From positions 3,198 through 67,197 of the forward strand of contig JBFWMN010000004.1 of the NCBI GenBank assembly GCA_050251555.1: a DNA stretch of 64,000 bases. The letters are read 5' to 3'. Made by a program: the position numbers and the translations under genes. Origin of the DNA: UBA2137 sp050251555 (GTDB taxonomy: Bacteria; Pseudomonadota; Alphaproteobacteria; Micavibrionales; Micavibrionaceae). Below the pieces are notes generated by a model. That model did not search any database, was not told the origin of the DNA, and saw nothing but the letters and a program-made list of their open reading frames with translations. Below are positions 26,601 to 33,823 of this stretch, one piece after another (the stretch's first letter is position 1; the number at the start of each line of letters is the position of its first letter).

Positions 26601-26856
26601 TGTGCTTGCGAATTTACGCGAAACCTACGGCGATAGAATGAAAGCCACATCTCGCGCCGACGAGTTTGAAGTGATTACACGCCCCCGCCAGAATATCTTT
26701 ATGGCGGACAGAGAGACGATCAACCGTATTATTTCCGATATCGATATCTTCAAGGATTTCATGAATGATATGGATAAGCCGTCAGCATCCGCAACCGGCG
26801 GCAATGGCAAAGCCCCTGCCCCGACAAAACCCGAAGTCGGACAACTTCCCCAGTAA
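23659..26856 (+). CDS. Large secreted AMIN-like/TPR protein after motB
   Basis: No characterised family was recognised for the whole protein. From the ATG at 23659 it has 1065 residues: a clear Sec signal (ALFTLTLTTALWLGLPAPAHSA), then an AMIN-like beta domain (GYSRIVLETDGG and RQFTTGRRIIVDVYGG). A Pro/Glu/Ala linker and a second beta-rich part follow. From about residue 480 to the end there are helical repeats of TPR type (LGKLELSHAYGPEALGYLRL; YYRLGQLYIDQNNVLKGLAL; KARAYALQKKPDQALLVLSR). It starts about 50 bases after motB. A periplasmic scaffold acting on stator or cell wall is plausible, but this is inference. It converges on fliP. Confidence 0.7.
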   Translation: MLRPASALFTLTLTTALWLGLPAPAHSAELRGEDKSGYSRIVLETDGGNPDYTVSKLADGGFTLSVKSSEKVSAGDAAAVKALSRLADIAVSDTDGTLKLTFKAPKATELRQFTTGRRIIVDVYGGTVEQAAGETAAKASPAPEPEAKPAQAEEPERPAEKPAIEPEEKPAVETVKAEDTHAATAPLEDKLEEAKEAINKQGETKPALSAVNATPEDSLEMSPAAAREEAAKAKKVADTPSAVITISGTESFGLTAFKAGNRLFIVMDRPEVTLAPQAAGPQGGDIGGFERQNLEEATIFSAELPDNFVDAPIRSEGGGLVWRIIFGGEKPDGMTPARLGAVNTNGAKSLLWNGTHSGKVIDFEDKLTGMKMEAVTSLQAAEYQAPEREYPQLLVYETAAGFAYTPLADGIEAQITPEGVVISGDGSTQLAVTDTSLGATASFQSPDQPSDEALADTSMPTGQILRFDRWQKGGTPAFSETVEVLTAAASREEEEARVENLMALGKLELSHAYGPEALGYLRLAEEALPALQESPEFMALKGVAATLAGQYARGFDLLNNDVFEDNAEIAAWKTFALAGLQDWKQAAETLPSDISLISNYPTPVRPILALSLAEVALRNGKKDQGEDLLKLVRRDEEQLLPSQVAALTYLEGELARQNGDIGGAITVWKPLTEGTDDLYRAKAGLALTRLENENKQIKPSEAIDRLERLRYAWRGDDLETQIYYRLGQLYIDQNNVLKGLALMRIGASRSPDKELTGEITNAMEEAYKNAFMSDQLAKLSPLEAVSLYDDFSELMPAGQEGRDLSRSLADRLADVELFDRASDLLKDILNKGEMQPLDALETSVQIARVQLQDKKATDALKTLEKSDALYEEIMSGKDPLEVKARADGLNEDAALLKARAYALQKKPDQALLVLSRLPQTPAIVRMRADVAWRAERWDAASEALEELVNLSDISDTTPLTQEQAELLLNWAVTLSLSDNRYVLANLRETYGDRMKATSRADEFEVITRPRQNIFMADRETINRIISDIDIFKDFMNDMDKPSASATGGNGKAPAPTKPEVGQLPQ

Positions 26857-26880
26857 CTTGTTTTTTTGAAAAAGTACCTG

Positions 26881-27666
26881 TTAGGGCGTTCCTGCGGGCG
26901 GCAACATCGGTCCGTTGAAGCTTTGGATCAGTGTGCCTGCCAAGAGATTCCACCCGTCAACCAGTACAAAGAATACAATCTTGAACGGCAGGGAAATCAG
27001 GATCGGCGGCAACATCATCATCCCCATCGACATCAGGATCGCGGCTGTGACCATATCGATGATGAGAAAGGGCAGGAAAATCATAAAACCGATCTCGAAG
27101 GCGCGGCGCAGCTCCGAAATCATGAAGGACGGAACAACAACCGTAAGCGGCACATCCTCAACAGACTCAAACGGGCCTTTGCCGCTTAAGCCCGCAAACA
27201 GCTCAAGATCGGCAGGGCGCACATGTTTCAGCATAAATTCACGGAACGGCTGGACGGTGCGTTCGAACGCTTCCATCTCGTCAATTTCCTCATTGATAAG
27301 CGGCTTTACACCTTGGTCGTAAGCGGCTTCCAAGGTCGGCGACATGATAAAGAATGTCAGGAACAAAGCCAATGACACCATGACAATATTGGGCGGAGTT
27401 TGCTGAATTCCCATGGCGGTTCTTAAGAAAGACAAGACAACAATGATCCGTGTGAACGAGGTCATCATAATCAGGATCGAGGGGGCCAGCGAGAGAACGG
27501 TAAGCAACGCCACCATCTGGATGACACGGCCTGTCACTGTGCCTTGCGTATCACTGCCAAGATCCAGAGACAGTGTTTGCGCCCATGTTTCGGCGGGCAG
27601 AAAACCAATCGCAAAAACGATCAGGAACAAGAATGCGGCAACTGGCTTTTTAAAGAGGCTCAACAT
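26881..27666 (-). CDS. fliP: FliP, flagellar export gate protein
   Basis: FliP is the core of the FliPQR export channel. The 261-residue protein begins with a signal peptide (FLFLIVFAIGFLPAETWA) and has family stretches SFTRIIVVLSFLRTAMGIQQ, FFLTFFIMSPTLEAAYDQGV-like, and FEIGFMIFLPFLIIDMVTAA. It overlaps fliO by 17 bases and is the last gene of the minus-strand FhlX-small ORF-fliO-fliP run. Confidence 0.97.
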   Translation of the reverse strand: MLSLFKKPVAAFLFLIVFAIGFLPAETWAQTLSLDLGSDTQGTVTGRVIQMVALLTVLSLAPSILIMMTSFTRIIVVLSFLRTAMGIQQTPPNIVMVSLALFLTFFIMSPTLEAAYDQGVKPLINEEIDEMEAFERTVQPFREFMLKHVRPADLELFAGLSGKGPFESVEDVPLTVVVPSFMISELRRAFEIGFMIFLPFLIIDMVTAAILMSMGMMMLPPILISLPFKIVFFVLVDGWNLLAGTLIQSFNGPMLPPAGTP

Positions 27667-27970
27667 CGTTCCCTTTGATGTTTTTGGCTGTTGCGGGCCC
27701 GCTCAGATCCTCCAAACGAATCCCCGTTTCAATGACAGTATCGCCCTCGGGGCCGAGAATGACAAGATGGGCCGTGTCATCACGCCCGATCAGCACAAGG
27801 CGACGTTTGGCATCCAGCGCATGCACATCAATAATGGAAAGATGCTTATGCGCGGATTTTCGACCCAACCGCGTCCCGCTTGTCAGTTTCAAAACAAGGG
27901 CCAGTCCCGCCATCAATGCGACGACGACGGAGAGCGCCATTACCAGTTTGAGAATTTCGGCTGTGTCCAT
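27650..27970 (-). CDS. fliO: FliO, flagellar export accessory protein
   Basis: FliO helps assemble the FliP ring. The product has 106 residues with one N-terminal membrane segment (ILKLVMALSVVVALMAGLAL) and a short cytoplasmic SH3-like domain (LSIIDVHALDAKRRLVLIGRD, then AHLVILGPEGDTVIE), which is the FliO/FliZ pattern. The 17-base overlap with fliP confirms the family in context. Confidence 0.85.
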   Translation of the reverse strand: MDTAEILKLVMALSVVVALMAGLALVLKLTSGTRLGRKSAHKHLSIIDVHALDAKRRLVLIGRDDTAHLVILGPEGDTVIETGIRLEDLSGPATAKNIKGNDVEPL

Positions 27971-27986
27971 GGATACTGAAACTGCC

Positions 27987-28253
27987 CTATTTCAGACGTT
28001 CTTTCAAGACAGCCGTATGGGCGCTCAAACGAATCTCGTAGGTTTCCAGCAAAGAGACCATGTCCCTGAGTAAGGGTTCTGCCGCGCGCGCCTGCGCGGG
28101 CGGGGCTTTGATAATGGCTTGGGTCAGCTTTGCGACCTCTGCATCAAGAGCGGGTAATTTGACCACCCGCCCCTGATCCAGCGCATCCAGTGCCGTCACC
28201 AGCTTGGATTTGATCTCTATCAGAGGTTTTTCAAACGGGTTATCGGGCATCAT
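27987..28253 (-). CDS. Small helical protein of the fliO-fliP operon, unknown
   Basis: The product has 88 residues, predicted all-helical (IEIKSKLVTALDALDQGRVV; LLRDMVSLLETYEIRLSAHT), and no recognised family. Its start overlaps the FhlX stop by four bases (ATGA), and fliO starts 17 bases after it, so it is firmly within the operon. Size and helical character would allow a chaperone of the FliT or FlgN sort. That is a guess. Confidence 0.6.
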   Translation of the reverse strand: MMPDNPFEKPLIEIKSKLVTALDALDQGRVVKLPALDAEVAKLTQAIIKAPPAQARAAEPLLRDMVSLLETYEIRLSAHTAVLKERLK

Positions 28254-28654
28254 TTGACGGGGTCCTTTTCAATATCGATCTGGCTCTGGGCCAATTGGGC
28301 TTGTGCATCCTCACTCCACAAATCATCAAGACGCGCGAGAACGGCATTAAAAGGGTCGGGTTCGCCATTGGCACGGAAAACGTATGACAGAATTTCGGCA
28401 ACCGCCAAAAAAGCTTCGGATGGAATCGGGGAATCCAGCTCGATTTGCGCCAGAATTTCAGCCAAATCCTTATCCTCGCGCACTTTGATGCCCTTTTCGA
28501 AGGCCAGTTGCACAATCTGCTCGGCAATTTTTCCCCGCCCTGCCGCCGTAATGCGCGGCACTTCGCCGGGTGTCGCACCGGATTCTACGGCAACGGCAAC
28601 GCTGGAACGCTGACTTTTGCTTTTATTTAAAGGATTTAAGTCTTTATCAGGCAT
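28250..28654 (-). CDS. FhlX/FlhB C-terminal-like protein
   Basis: This 134-residue protein resembles the C-terminal half of the FlhB cytoplasmic domain (the part after the NPTH cleavage site), a family often called FhlX or YlqH. The match includes ITAAGRGKIAEQIVQLAFEK, then GIKVREDKDLAEILAQIELD, then IPSEAFLAVAEILSYVF. A full-length FlhB with its NPTH site is encoded at 31506, so this is an extra free-standing copy. Such proteins can support substrate-specificity switching when cleaved FlhB ends are lost. The N-terminal 30 residues are a Ser/Lys-rich extension. Confidence 0.82.
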   Translation of the reverse strand: MPDKDLNPLNKSKSQRSSVAVAVESGATPGEVPRITAAGRGKIAEQIVQLAFEKGIKVREDKDLAEILAQIELDSPIPSEAFLAVAEILSYVFRANGEPDPFNAVLARLDDLWSEDAQAQLAQSQIDIEKDPVK

Positions 28655-28687
28655 TTTTCACCGCTGATGCGCCTCCCCTCTCAAAAC

Positions 28688-28702
28688 TGGCACGCCTTAT
28701 GC
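28688..28702 (+). promoter_or_regulatory. Sigma-54 promoter for flgB-flgC-fliE
   Basis: TGGCACGCCTTATGC fits TGGCACG-N4-TTGC with one mismatch and has the same AAC flank as the flgF and flgA promoters. It lies 66 bases before the flgB start. Confidence 0.8.
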
Positions 28703-28767
28703 ATAGATACAAGCGGTTAGGAAAAACGCGTCGGAAAAGCGGCGCAAAAGGAAAAGGGTCACATAAC

Positions 28768-29178
28768 ATGTCTATTCAGAATATATCACTGTTTCAGGCA
28801 CTGGGTGCGAAAATCGACTATCTCGACCGTCGTCAGGATGTCATCTCGCAAAACATCGCCAATGCCGATACCCCCAATTACAAGGCACACGACATGACCA
28901 AAGCCGATTTCGGCACAATGGTCCAGAATGTCACACATGACAAACGCGTGCGTCTGGCAGCAACAGATGCAGGCCATTTCGGTCTTGCCAACCGCGCCCC
29001 CAATTCAAAAGACCGCGCCGCCAAGGATGTTTACGAGATTGCCCCGGGCAAAAACTCGGTCATTCTGGATGAGCAGCTCTTGAACGCCAATAAAGTCGCC
29101 ATTGACCACAATCTGATGATGAATCTGATGAAAAAGAATCTCGCCATGATTTCAACGGCAATCGGTACAAACAAATAA
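28768..29178 (+). CDS. flgB: FlgB, proximal rod protein
   Basis: FlgB is a proximal rod subunit. From the ATG at 28768 (preceded by GGAAAAGGG) it has 136 residues, starting MSIQNISLFQALGAKIDYLD, then DVISQNIANADTPNYKAHDM, the rod signature, and ends LMMNLMKKNLAMISTAIG. The frame is open to 28570, but that part overlaps the opposite FhlX gene and is non-coding. It is first of flgB-flgC-fliE under the sigma-54 promoter at 28688. Confidence 0.95.
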   Translation: MSIQNISLFQALGAKIDYLDRRQDVISQNIANADTPNYKAHDMTKADFGTMVQNVTHDKRVRLAATDAGHFGLANRAPNSKDRAAKDVYEIAPGKNSVILDEQLLNANKVAIDHNLMMNLMKKNLAMISTAIGTNK

Positions 29179-29206
29179 GCGGGAATGAGGAAAGGAGTAA
29201 AACATC

Positions 29207-29620
29207 ATGGCTGATATGTTCACCACAATGAGTATTTCCTCTCACGGGATGCGCGCCCAAGCCGAGCGTGTCCGCGTGATCTCGGAAAACCTGGCCAACG
29301 CTGACACGGGCCCCACAAAGCCCGGTGAAGAGGCTTATGTCAGAAAAACCATCACCTTCAAGAATCAACTGGATCGTACGCAAGGGCAAAAGTTCGTCGA
29401 AGTCGATAAGGTTGACGAGGTCAAAAAAGACCAGTTCGTCAAAAAATACATGCCCGACCACCCTGCAGCCGATGCGCAAGGTTATGTCGACATGCCCAAT
29501 ATCAATTCTCTCGTGGAAATGATGGACATGCGCGAAGCCCAGCGCTCTTATGAGGCCAATCTGGGTATGGTCGAACAATCCAGAGACATGATGATGCGCA
29601 CAATTGATGTTTTACGCTGA
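29207..29620 (+). CDS. flgC: FlgC, proximal rod protein
   Basis: FlgC is a proximal rod subunit. The 137-residue product has MSISSHGMRAQAERVRVISE, then LANADTGPTKPGEEAYVRKT near the N-terminus and YVDMPNINSLVEMMDMREAQ, then RSYEANLGMVEQSRDMM at the end, all typical. It lies 28 bases after flgB with AAAGGAG before the ATG. Confidence 0.97.
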   Translation: MADMFTTMSISSHGMRAQAERVRVISENLANADTGPTKPGEEAYVRKTITFKNQLDRTQGQKFVEVDKVDEVKKDQFVKKYMPDHPAADAQGYVDMPNINSLVEMMDMREAQRSYEANLGMVEQSRDMMMRTIDVLR

Positions 29621-29667
29621 TCGCGTAGGCAAAATGTGCTATATTAAGAACGTAAGGAACGAAAAAA

Positions 29668-29982
29668 ATGGTCGATAAAATCGCAAGTCAGGTCGCCACA
29701 GCCCTTTATGGGAACAGTGATAAGATCGGTGCCGGCGCTGGAAAAGCGGGCGGCGCTGCGGGTGGCTCCAGCTTTGAAGACATGCTGAAAATGGCCACCG
29801 AAAGCGCCATTGATACGATGAAAGGGTCGGAAGTGGCCTCTGCGAAAGCTGTCACGGGTGAAGCCGATCTGAATGATGTCGTTCAGGCTGTATCTGCCGC
29901 CGAAATTACCCTGCAAACTGTTGTTGCCGTTCGCGACAGAATGGTCGGCGCGTTGCAGGAAATCTTGCGTATGCCGATGTAA
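29668..29982 (+). CDS. fliE: FliE, MS-ring/rod junction protein
   Basis: FliE joins the MS-ring to the rod and is exported first. The 104-residue length is usual. The N-terminal part is Gly/Ala-rich, and the C-terminal half carries the signature SFEDMLKMATESAIDTMKGS, then LNDVVQAVSAAEITLQTVVA, then VRDRMVGALQEILRMPM. It follows flgC by 47 bases. Confidence 0.96.
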   Translation: MVDKIASQVATALYGNSDKIGAGAGKAGGAAGGSSFEDMLKMATESAIDTMKGSEVASAKAVTGEADLNDVVQAVSAAEITLQTVVAVRDRMVGALQEILRMPM

Positions 29983-29990
29983 TCGGCTCT

Positions 29991-30299
29991 TTAAGGCTTT
30001 GGGCACCCCAGACTGTCAGCCAACAAAATATCCTCACCGCCATTCGCTTGACGGATATCATCCTCCGTTAAACTGTCATCGCGGCAAAAATTGCGCACCA
30101 TGTAAATAAGGCGCGTTGTCGCCTCTTCACGTTCCAACGCATTCATCTGCGCGACCGCCTCACGCTTTTGCTGGCGCTCTATCTCGCGTACCGCCTGATA
30201 ATCTTCAGAAGAGGGCGCCGAGCATGCGGGCACAGCCAGCGCAAGCGGCAGGAAAAGCAAAGCCTGCTTTTGAAAGACGGGGTTTAGAAAACGCAGCAT
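29991..30299 (-). CDS. Small predicted lipoprotein, unknown
   Basis: The product has 102 residues with a lipoprotein-type signal (ALLFLPLALAVPAC, Cys about residue 26) and a charged helical mature part rich in Arg and Glu (AVREIERQQKREAVAQMNAL). A Cys pair near the end (FCRDD, LGCPKP) may form a disulfide. No family was recognised. It is inserted against the direction of its neighbours fliE and fliQ, starting 136 bases before fliQ and ending eight bases after fliE. Confidence 0.7.
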   Translation of the reverse strand: MLRFLNPVFQKQALLFLPLALAVPACSAPSSEDYQAVREIERQQKREAVAQMNALEREEATTRLIYMVRNFCRDDSLTEDDIRQANGGEDILLADSLGCPKP

Positions 30300-30435
30300 G
30301 GAAACCTCAATTTGGCCTGTTTTATTTTTTTATATCTTTAACAATCCTTACGCCTCTTACCCGTCTTATGTCCAGTAAATTCCTGAGAAAAACCCCTCTC
30401 GACACCCGCCCGCATATCGCGTTAAGCTAACAAAC

Positions 30436-30702
30436 ATGGAACAGTCCGACATTATCGCCCTTATTCAGGAAACGATCTGGATTACGATTAAACTGTCTTT
30501 GCCGATCATGCTGATCGGTCTAGCTGTCGGCTTGGTCGTGGCTCTGGTTCAGGCCTTGACGCAAATTCAGGAAATCACCCTGGTTTTCGTGCCGAAAATC
30601 CTTGCGATTTTCGTCGCGATCTTCCTGTTCCTGCCGGCCTTTTCAGTAACGCTGATCACCTTCATGCAACAACTGGCTGACAAGATTATCGGGCTTCCGT
30701 GA
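30436..30702 (+). CDS. fliQ: FliQ, flagellar export gate protein
   Basis: FliQ is a small two-helix membrane protein of the FliPQR channel. The 88-residue product has two membrane segments (ITIKLSLPIMLIGLAVGLVV and IFVAIFLFLPAFSVTLITFM) flanking the family stretch ALTQIQEITLVFVPKI. Its TGA overlaps the fliR ATG by one base. Confidence 0.97.
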   Translation: MEQSDIIALIQETIWITIKLSLPIMLIGLAVGLVVALVQALTQIQEITLVFVPKILAIFVAIFLFLPAFSVTLITFMQQLADKIIGLP

Positions 30703-31484
30703 TGGACGCGATATCCACCCAGACCCTGCAACAATTTCTCGATATCGGGGTTTATACCTTCCTGCTGGTGTTTGTGCGGATCGGTACGGCGCTGATGCTG
30801 CTTCCCGGCTTCGGTGACACCTATACCCCGACCAATATTCGCCTTTACACGGCCCTTGCCATCTCGCTTGTGTTGTTTCCGGCATTGAAAACCTATATGC
30901 CGCCCGAAGTCCCGGGCACATTCGCCTTTTTCATGCTGATTATCGCCGAGTTTATGATCGGGGCCTTTATCGGCATTGTTTCGCGCATTTTGTTACTAGC
31001 TTTGGATACCGCAGGTATGGTCATTTCGATGCAGGCAGGTCTTGCCAACGCGCAAATCTTTAACCCGCAACTATCCTCGCAAGCCTCGATCACAGGCACA
31101 TTTTTCCTGATTTCAGGTGTGATGCTGATTTTTGCAACCGACTTGCACCATTTCCTGATTGCGGGGATGGTCAATTCTTACAAGATGTTTCCCGTTGGCG
31201 AGATCCCTGACAGCGGCTCGATGGCCCAGATTGTCACGCGCGCCGTGGCCTCAGCCTTTTATGCGGGCATTCATATTGCCGCCCCTTTTATCGTGATTAC
31301 GCTGCTTCTTTATATCGGTATGGGTGTTCTCTCGCGCCTCATGCCGCAGTTACAGATCTTCTTGCTGGGGGTTTCGGTACAACTCATCCTCTCCTTTTTG
31401 ATTTTGGCAGCAACAATGAGTGCAGGTCTTGCTTATTGGCTGGGCTTCTATCAAAACGGATTGAACTTCTTTTTTAGCGGCTGA
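30702..31484 (+). CDS. fliR: FliR, flagellar export gate protein
   Basis: FliR completes the FliPQR channel. The 260-residue protein has several membrane segments; recognisable stretches are GVYTFLLVFVRIGTALMLLP, FMIGAFIGIVSRILLLALDT, AGMVISMQAGLANAQIFNPQ and MPQLQIFLLGVSVQLILSFL. The ATG at 30702 is preferred over a GTG one codon earlier. It is coupled to fliQ and followed by flhB after 21 bases. Confidence 0.96.
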   Translation: MDAISTQTLQQFLDIGVYTFLLVFVRIGTALMLLPGFGDTYTPTNIRLYTALAISLVLFPALKTYMPPEVPGTFAFFMLIIAEFMIGAFIGIVSRILLLALDTAGMVISMQAGLANAQIFNPQLSSQASITGTFFLISGVMLIFATDLHHFLIAGMVNSYKMFPVGEIPDSGSMAQIVTRAVASAFYAGIHIAAPFIVITLLLYIGMGVLSRLMPQLQIFLLGVSVQLILSFLILAATMSAGLAYWLGFYQNGLNFFFSG

Positions 31485-31505
31485 TCGCGGTATAATGGAC
31501 GGATT

Positions 31506-32585
31506 ATGAGCGACGAAAGCCAGGACGACTCCCAGAAGACAGAAGAACCGACCGCCAAGAAACTGGAGGATGCGCGAAAAAAAGGTCAGGTGGCTTTATC
31601 GCGTGAGGTCAATAATTTCATCATGCTGCTTGCGGCAACCATTCTGATGGGGGCGATTTTCGGCTCGGTCTTTTCCAAACTCTTTGAAAATATGCGGACC
31701 TATCTTGAGCATGCCGGCTCGGTTTCCGTTCTCCCGACCAACTTAAGTTTTATTCTGGGCGATGCTTTTAAAGACACGTTCAGCGTGATGTTTCTGCCCT
31801 TTGTCGTACTGCTGTTTGCCGCATTTATCGGGCCGTTTGCGCAAGTGGGCCCGCTTTTTGCCCCTGAATCCATCAAGCCAGACTGGGGGAAAATTTCGCT
31901 GATTAAAGGCTGGCAGCGCCTTTTTTCGATGCGCTCCATCGTCGAATTTATCAAGGGGCTGCTGAAACTCTTCACCATCGGACTGGTCGGTACACTGCTT
32001 CTCATGCCGTTTTTCGGTGCGCTGGAACATATGATCACACTGGAAGTCGCGGAAATTCTGCCCGAAACCAAATCGCTGATCATGCGCATGATGAGCGGGA
32101 TTTTGATTGTTCTCCTGATTATTGCCGTTGCTGATCTTCTCTATCAGCGCTTTGAAAATTACAAAAAGATGCGCATGACCAAGCAAGAGATCAAAGACGA
32201 ATACCGACAGACTGAGGGTGACCCGCATGTTAAGGCAAAGTTGAAGCAACTGCGTATGCAACGCGCCCGTCAGCGCATGATGCAGGCCGTCCCCGAAGCC
32301 GACGTCGTCATCACCAACCCGACCCATTATTCGGTGGCGCTCAAATATGATGCCGAAAAAAGCGGCGGTGCGCCGACCGTGATTGCAAAGGGCGTTGACG
32401 AGCTTGCCCTTCGTATCCGCGAGGTCGCCACCGAGAATGACGTGATTCTTTACCCCGACCCGCCTTTAGCACGGTCGCTCTATGATACGGTTGAACTGGA
32501 CGAGCCTATCCCCCTCGAAATGTATAAAGCTGTCGCCGAGGTCATCTCCTTCGTTTACAAAAAACGCGGTGTAAAGCGCCGTTAA
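31506..32585 (+). CDS. flhB: FlhB, export gate and specificity switch
   Basis: FlhB wraps the FliPQR channel and switches export from hook to filament substrates after self-cleavage. The 359-residue protein begins EESQD-like DDSQKTEEPTAKKLEDARKK, then GQVALSREV, has four membrane segments, and carries the cleavage site NPTH in VVITNPTHYSVALKYD near residue 275. The C-terminal part reads VIAKGVDELALRIREVATEN. Its stop overlaps by four bases the end of the opposing DUF748-like gene. Confidence 0.97.
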   Translation: MSDESQDDSQKTEEPTAKKLEDARKKGQVALSREVNNFIMLLAATILMGAIFGSVFSKLFENMRTYLEHAGSVSVLPTNLSFILGDAFKDTFSVMFLPFVVLLFAAFIGPFAQVGPLFAPESIKPDWGKISLIKGWQRLFSMRSIVEFIKGLLKLFTIGLVGTLLLMPFFGALEHMITLEVAEILPETKSLIMRMMSGILIVLLIIAVADLLYQRFENYKKMRMTKQEIKDEYRQTEGDPHVKAKLKQLRMQRARQRMMQAVPEADVVITNPTHYSVALKYDAEKSGGAPTVIAKGVDELALRIREVATENDVILYPDPPLARSLYDTVELDEPIPLEMYKAVAEVISFVYKKRGVKRR

Positions 32586-33727
32586 GGTGCGCTTTGCCCC
32601 TCTTCCCGATTTTCAAAGAAGCGCACCGTTCCGTCCGTATCTCTTGAAAAGGCCTGCACAAAGGCGTTTTTGAAGATATTTGCCAGCGTTGTCCAAAAGC
32701 CACTTGTATCCGGATCGTTTAAATCGCCGCTCAGTTCTATGCGGGTGGCAAACTGGTCCTGTGACTGGTTTTCCAGTGTTTCGGCAAAAAGCGACACAAT
32801 GGATTCCCAGATGACATCCAGCGGGTTCGTATCCTGCTCTGCCATGTCGATCATGCTCATATTGCGGATAAGCGGTTTGATATACCCCGTCACCTGTCCG
32901 TCTTTGGCAGCCAGCTCCACATAAACATCAAGATTACCTTTAGTGAAATCAACGCCGATTGCGGCATTGGAAAGCTTATTAAAAGCGGTCAGGTCGACAT
33001 GTTCCAGCTTTGCATTCAAATCAAAATCAGGCGTTGCTTTCAGCGCATTTAAATGCCCGTCCGTCGCGAAGCTTCCTCCGCCGATCGAATTGCCGCGCAA
33101 TGTAAATGTCGAAGGAAGAGCCGCGTACTTGTCTTCGACATTTCGCAGGTTGGTCACCGTCCCTTGCATATCGGCGATGAATATATCGATATCGGGTGAG
33201 GTAAAGAAATCCTTGTAATCGACGCGTCCGTTATGAATGCCGACACGGTTGAAATCTACAGGCATCAGCTCCTTGATCGGTTTGGTCCAGTCGGTATCTG
33301 TCCCTGTTTGCACCGGCTGTCCCTTATAGGTCACGAAATTGATACGCGGACCGTAAAGATCGGCCTCGGCGACCACTTTTCCATGAAACAGAGCGGCCCA
33401 CTGAATGGACAGATCGGACATATCAACCGCCACAAAAGGCGGTGTCACCTTGGCAACCCCGTCTTTATAGATCGTGAGGCCATATATCTGGTAAGCGCCG
33501 CGATAAAGATGAACGTCAATATCTTTAACCGAACCGCTATAGCCGTCGATATTGTCGAGTGTCTCATTCACATAGTCTTTCAGCCAATAAGGCAGGTAAA
33601 GACGCCCTGCGATCAAGGCGGTGAACAAAAGCACAAGCACAGTGAGGCCGATGACTTTTTTGGGGTTACGGGCCACGACCCCTTGATGCCTTTTTCTATC
33701 GTTTTTATGCGCGGAAATGGCGGTCAC
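32582..33727 (-). CDS. AsmA/DUF748-like membrane protein
   Basis: The 381-residue product has one N-terminal membrane segment (VIGLTVLVLLFTALIAGRLY) and a long periplasmic beta-rich part. It shows stretches typical of the DUF748 branch of AsmA-like proteins (YWLKDYVNETLDNIDGYSGS; LSIQWAALFHGKVVAEADLY; VGIHNGRVDYKDFFTSP). Such proteins are linked to envelope lipid transport or outer-membrane upkeep; the exact role is unknown. The start is a GTG at 33727 with AAGGAG at good spacing. Its end overlaps flhB by four bases. It is not a flagellar gene by family. Confidence 0.78.
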   Translation of the reverse strand: MTAISAHKNDRKRHQGVVARNPKKVIGLTVLVLLFTALIAGRLYLPYWLKDYVNETLDNIDGYSGSVKDIDVHLYRGAYQIYGLTIYKDGVAKVTPPFVAVDMSDLSIQWAALFHGKVVAEADLYGPRINFVTYKGQPVQTGTDTDWTKPIKELMPVDFNRVGIHNGRVDYKDFFTSPDIDIFIADMQGTVTNLRNVEDKYAALPSTFTLRGNSIGGGSFATDGHLNALKATPDFDLNAKLEHVDLTAFNKLSNAAIGVDFTKGNLDVYVELAAKDGQVTGYIKPLIRNMSMIDMAEQDTNPLDVIWESIVSLFAETLENQSQDQFATRIELSGDLNDPDTSGFWTTLANIFKNAFVQAFSRDTDGTVRFFENREEGQSAP

Positions 33728-33823
33728 TTTTATCTCCTTGTTCAGACTAATGTTTATAGGCGGGGAAAGGTTCGGATGGCGCTATAGGCAGGGCACGGAT
33801 TTTATGGCATTTTTGTTGCCACT

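Noticed and set aside
28570..28767. Upstream extension of flgB
   Set aside because: It overlaps the opposite FhlX gene and the sigma-54 promoter; the family N-terminus starts at 28768.
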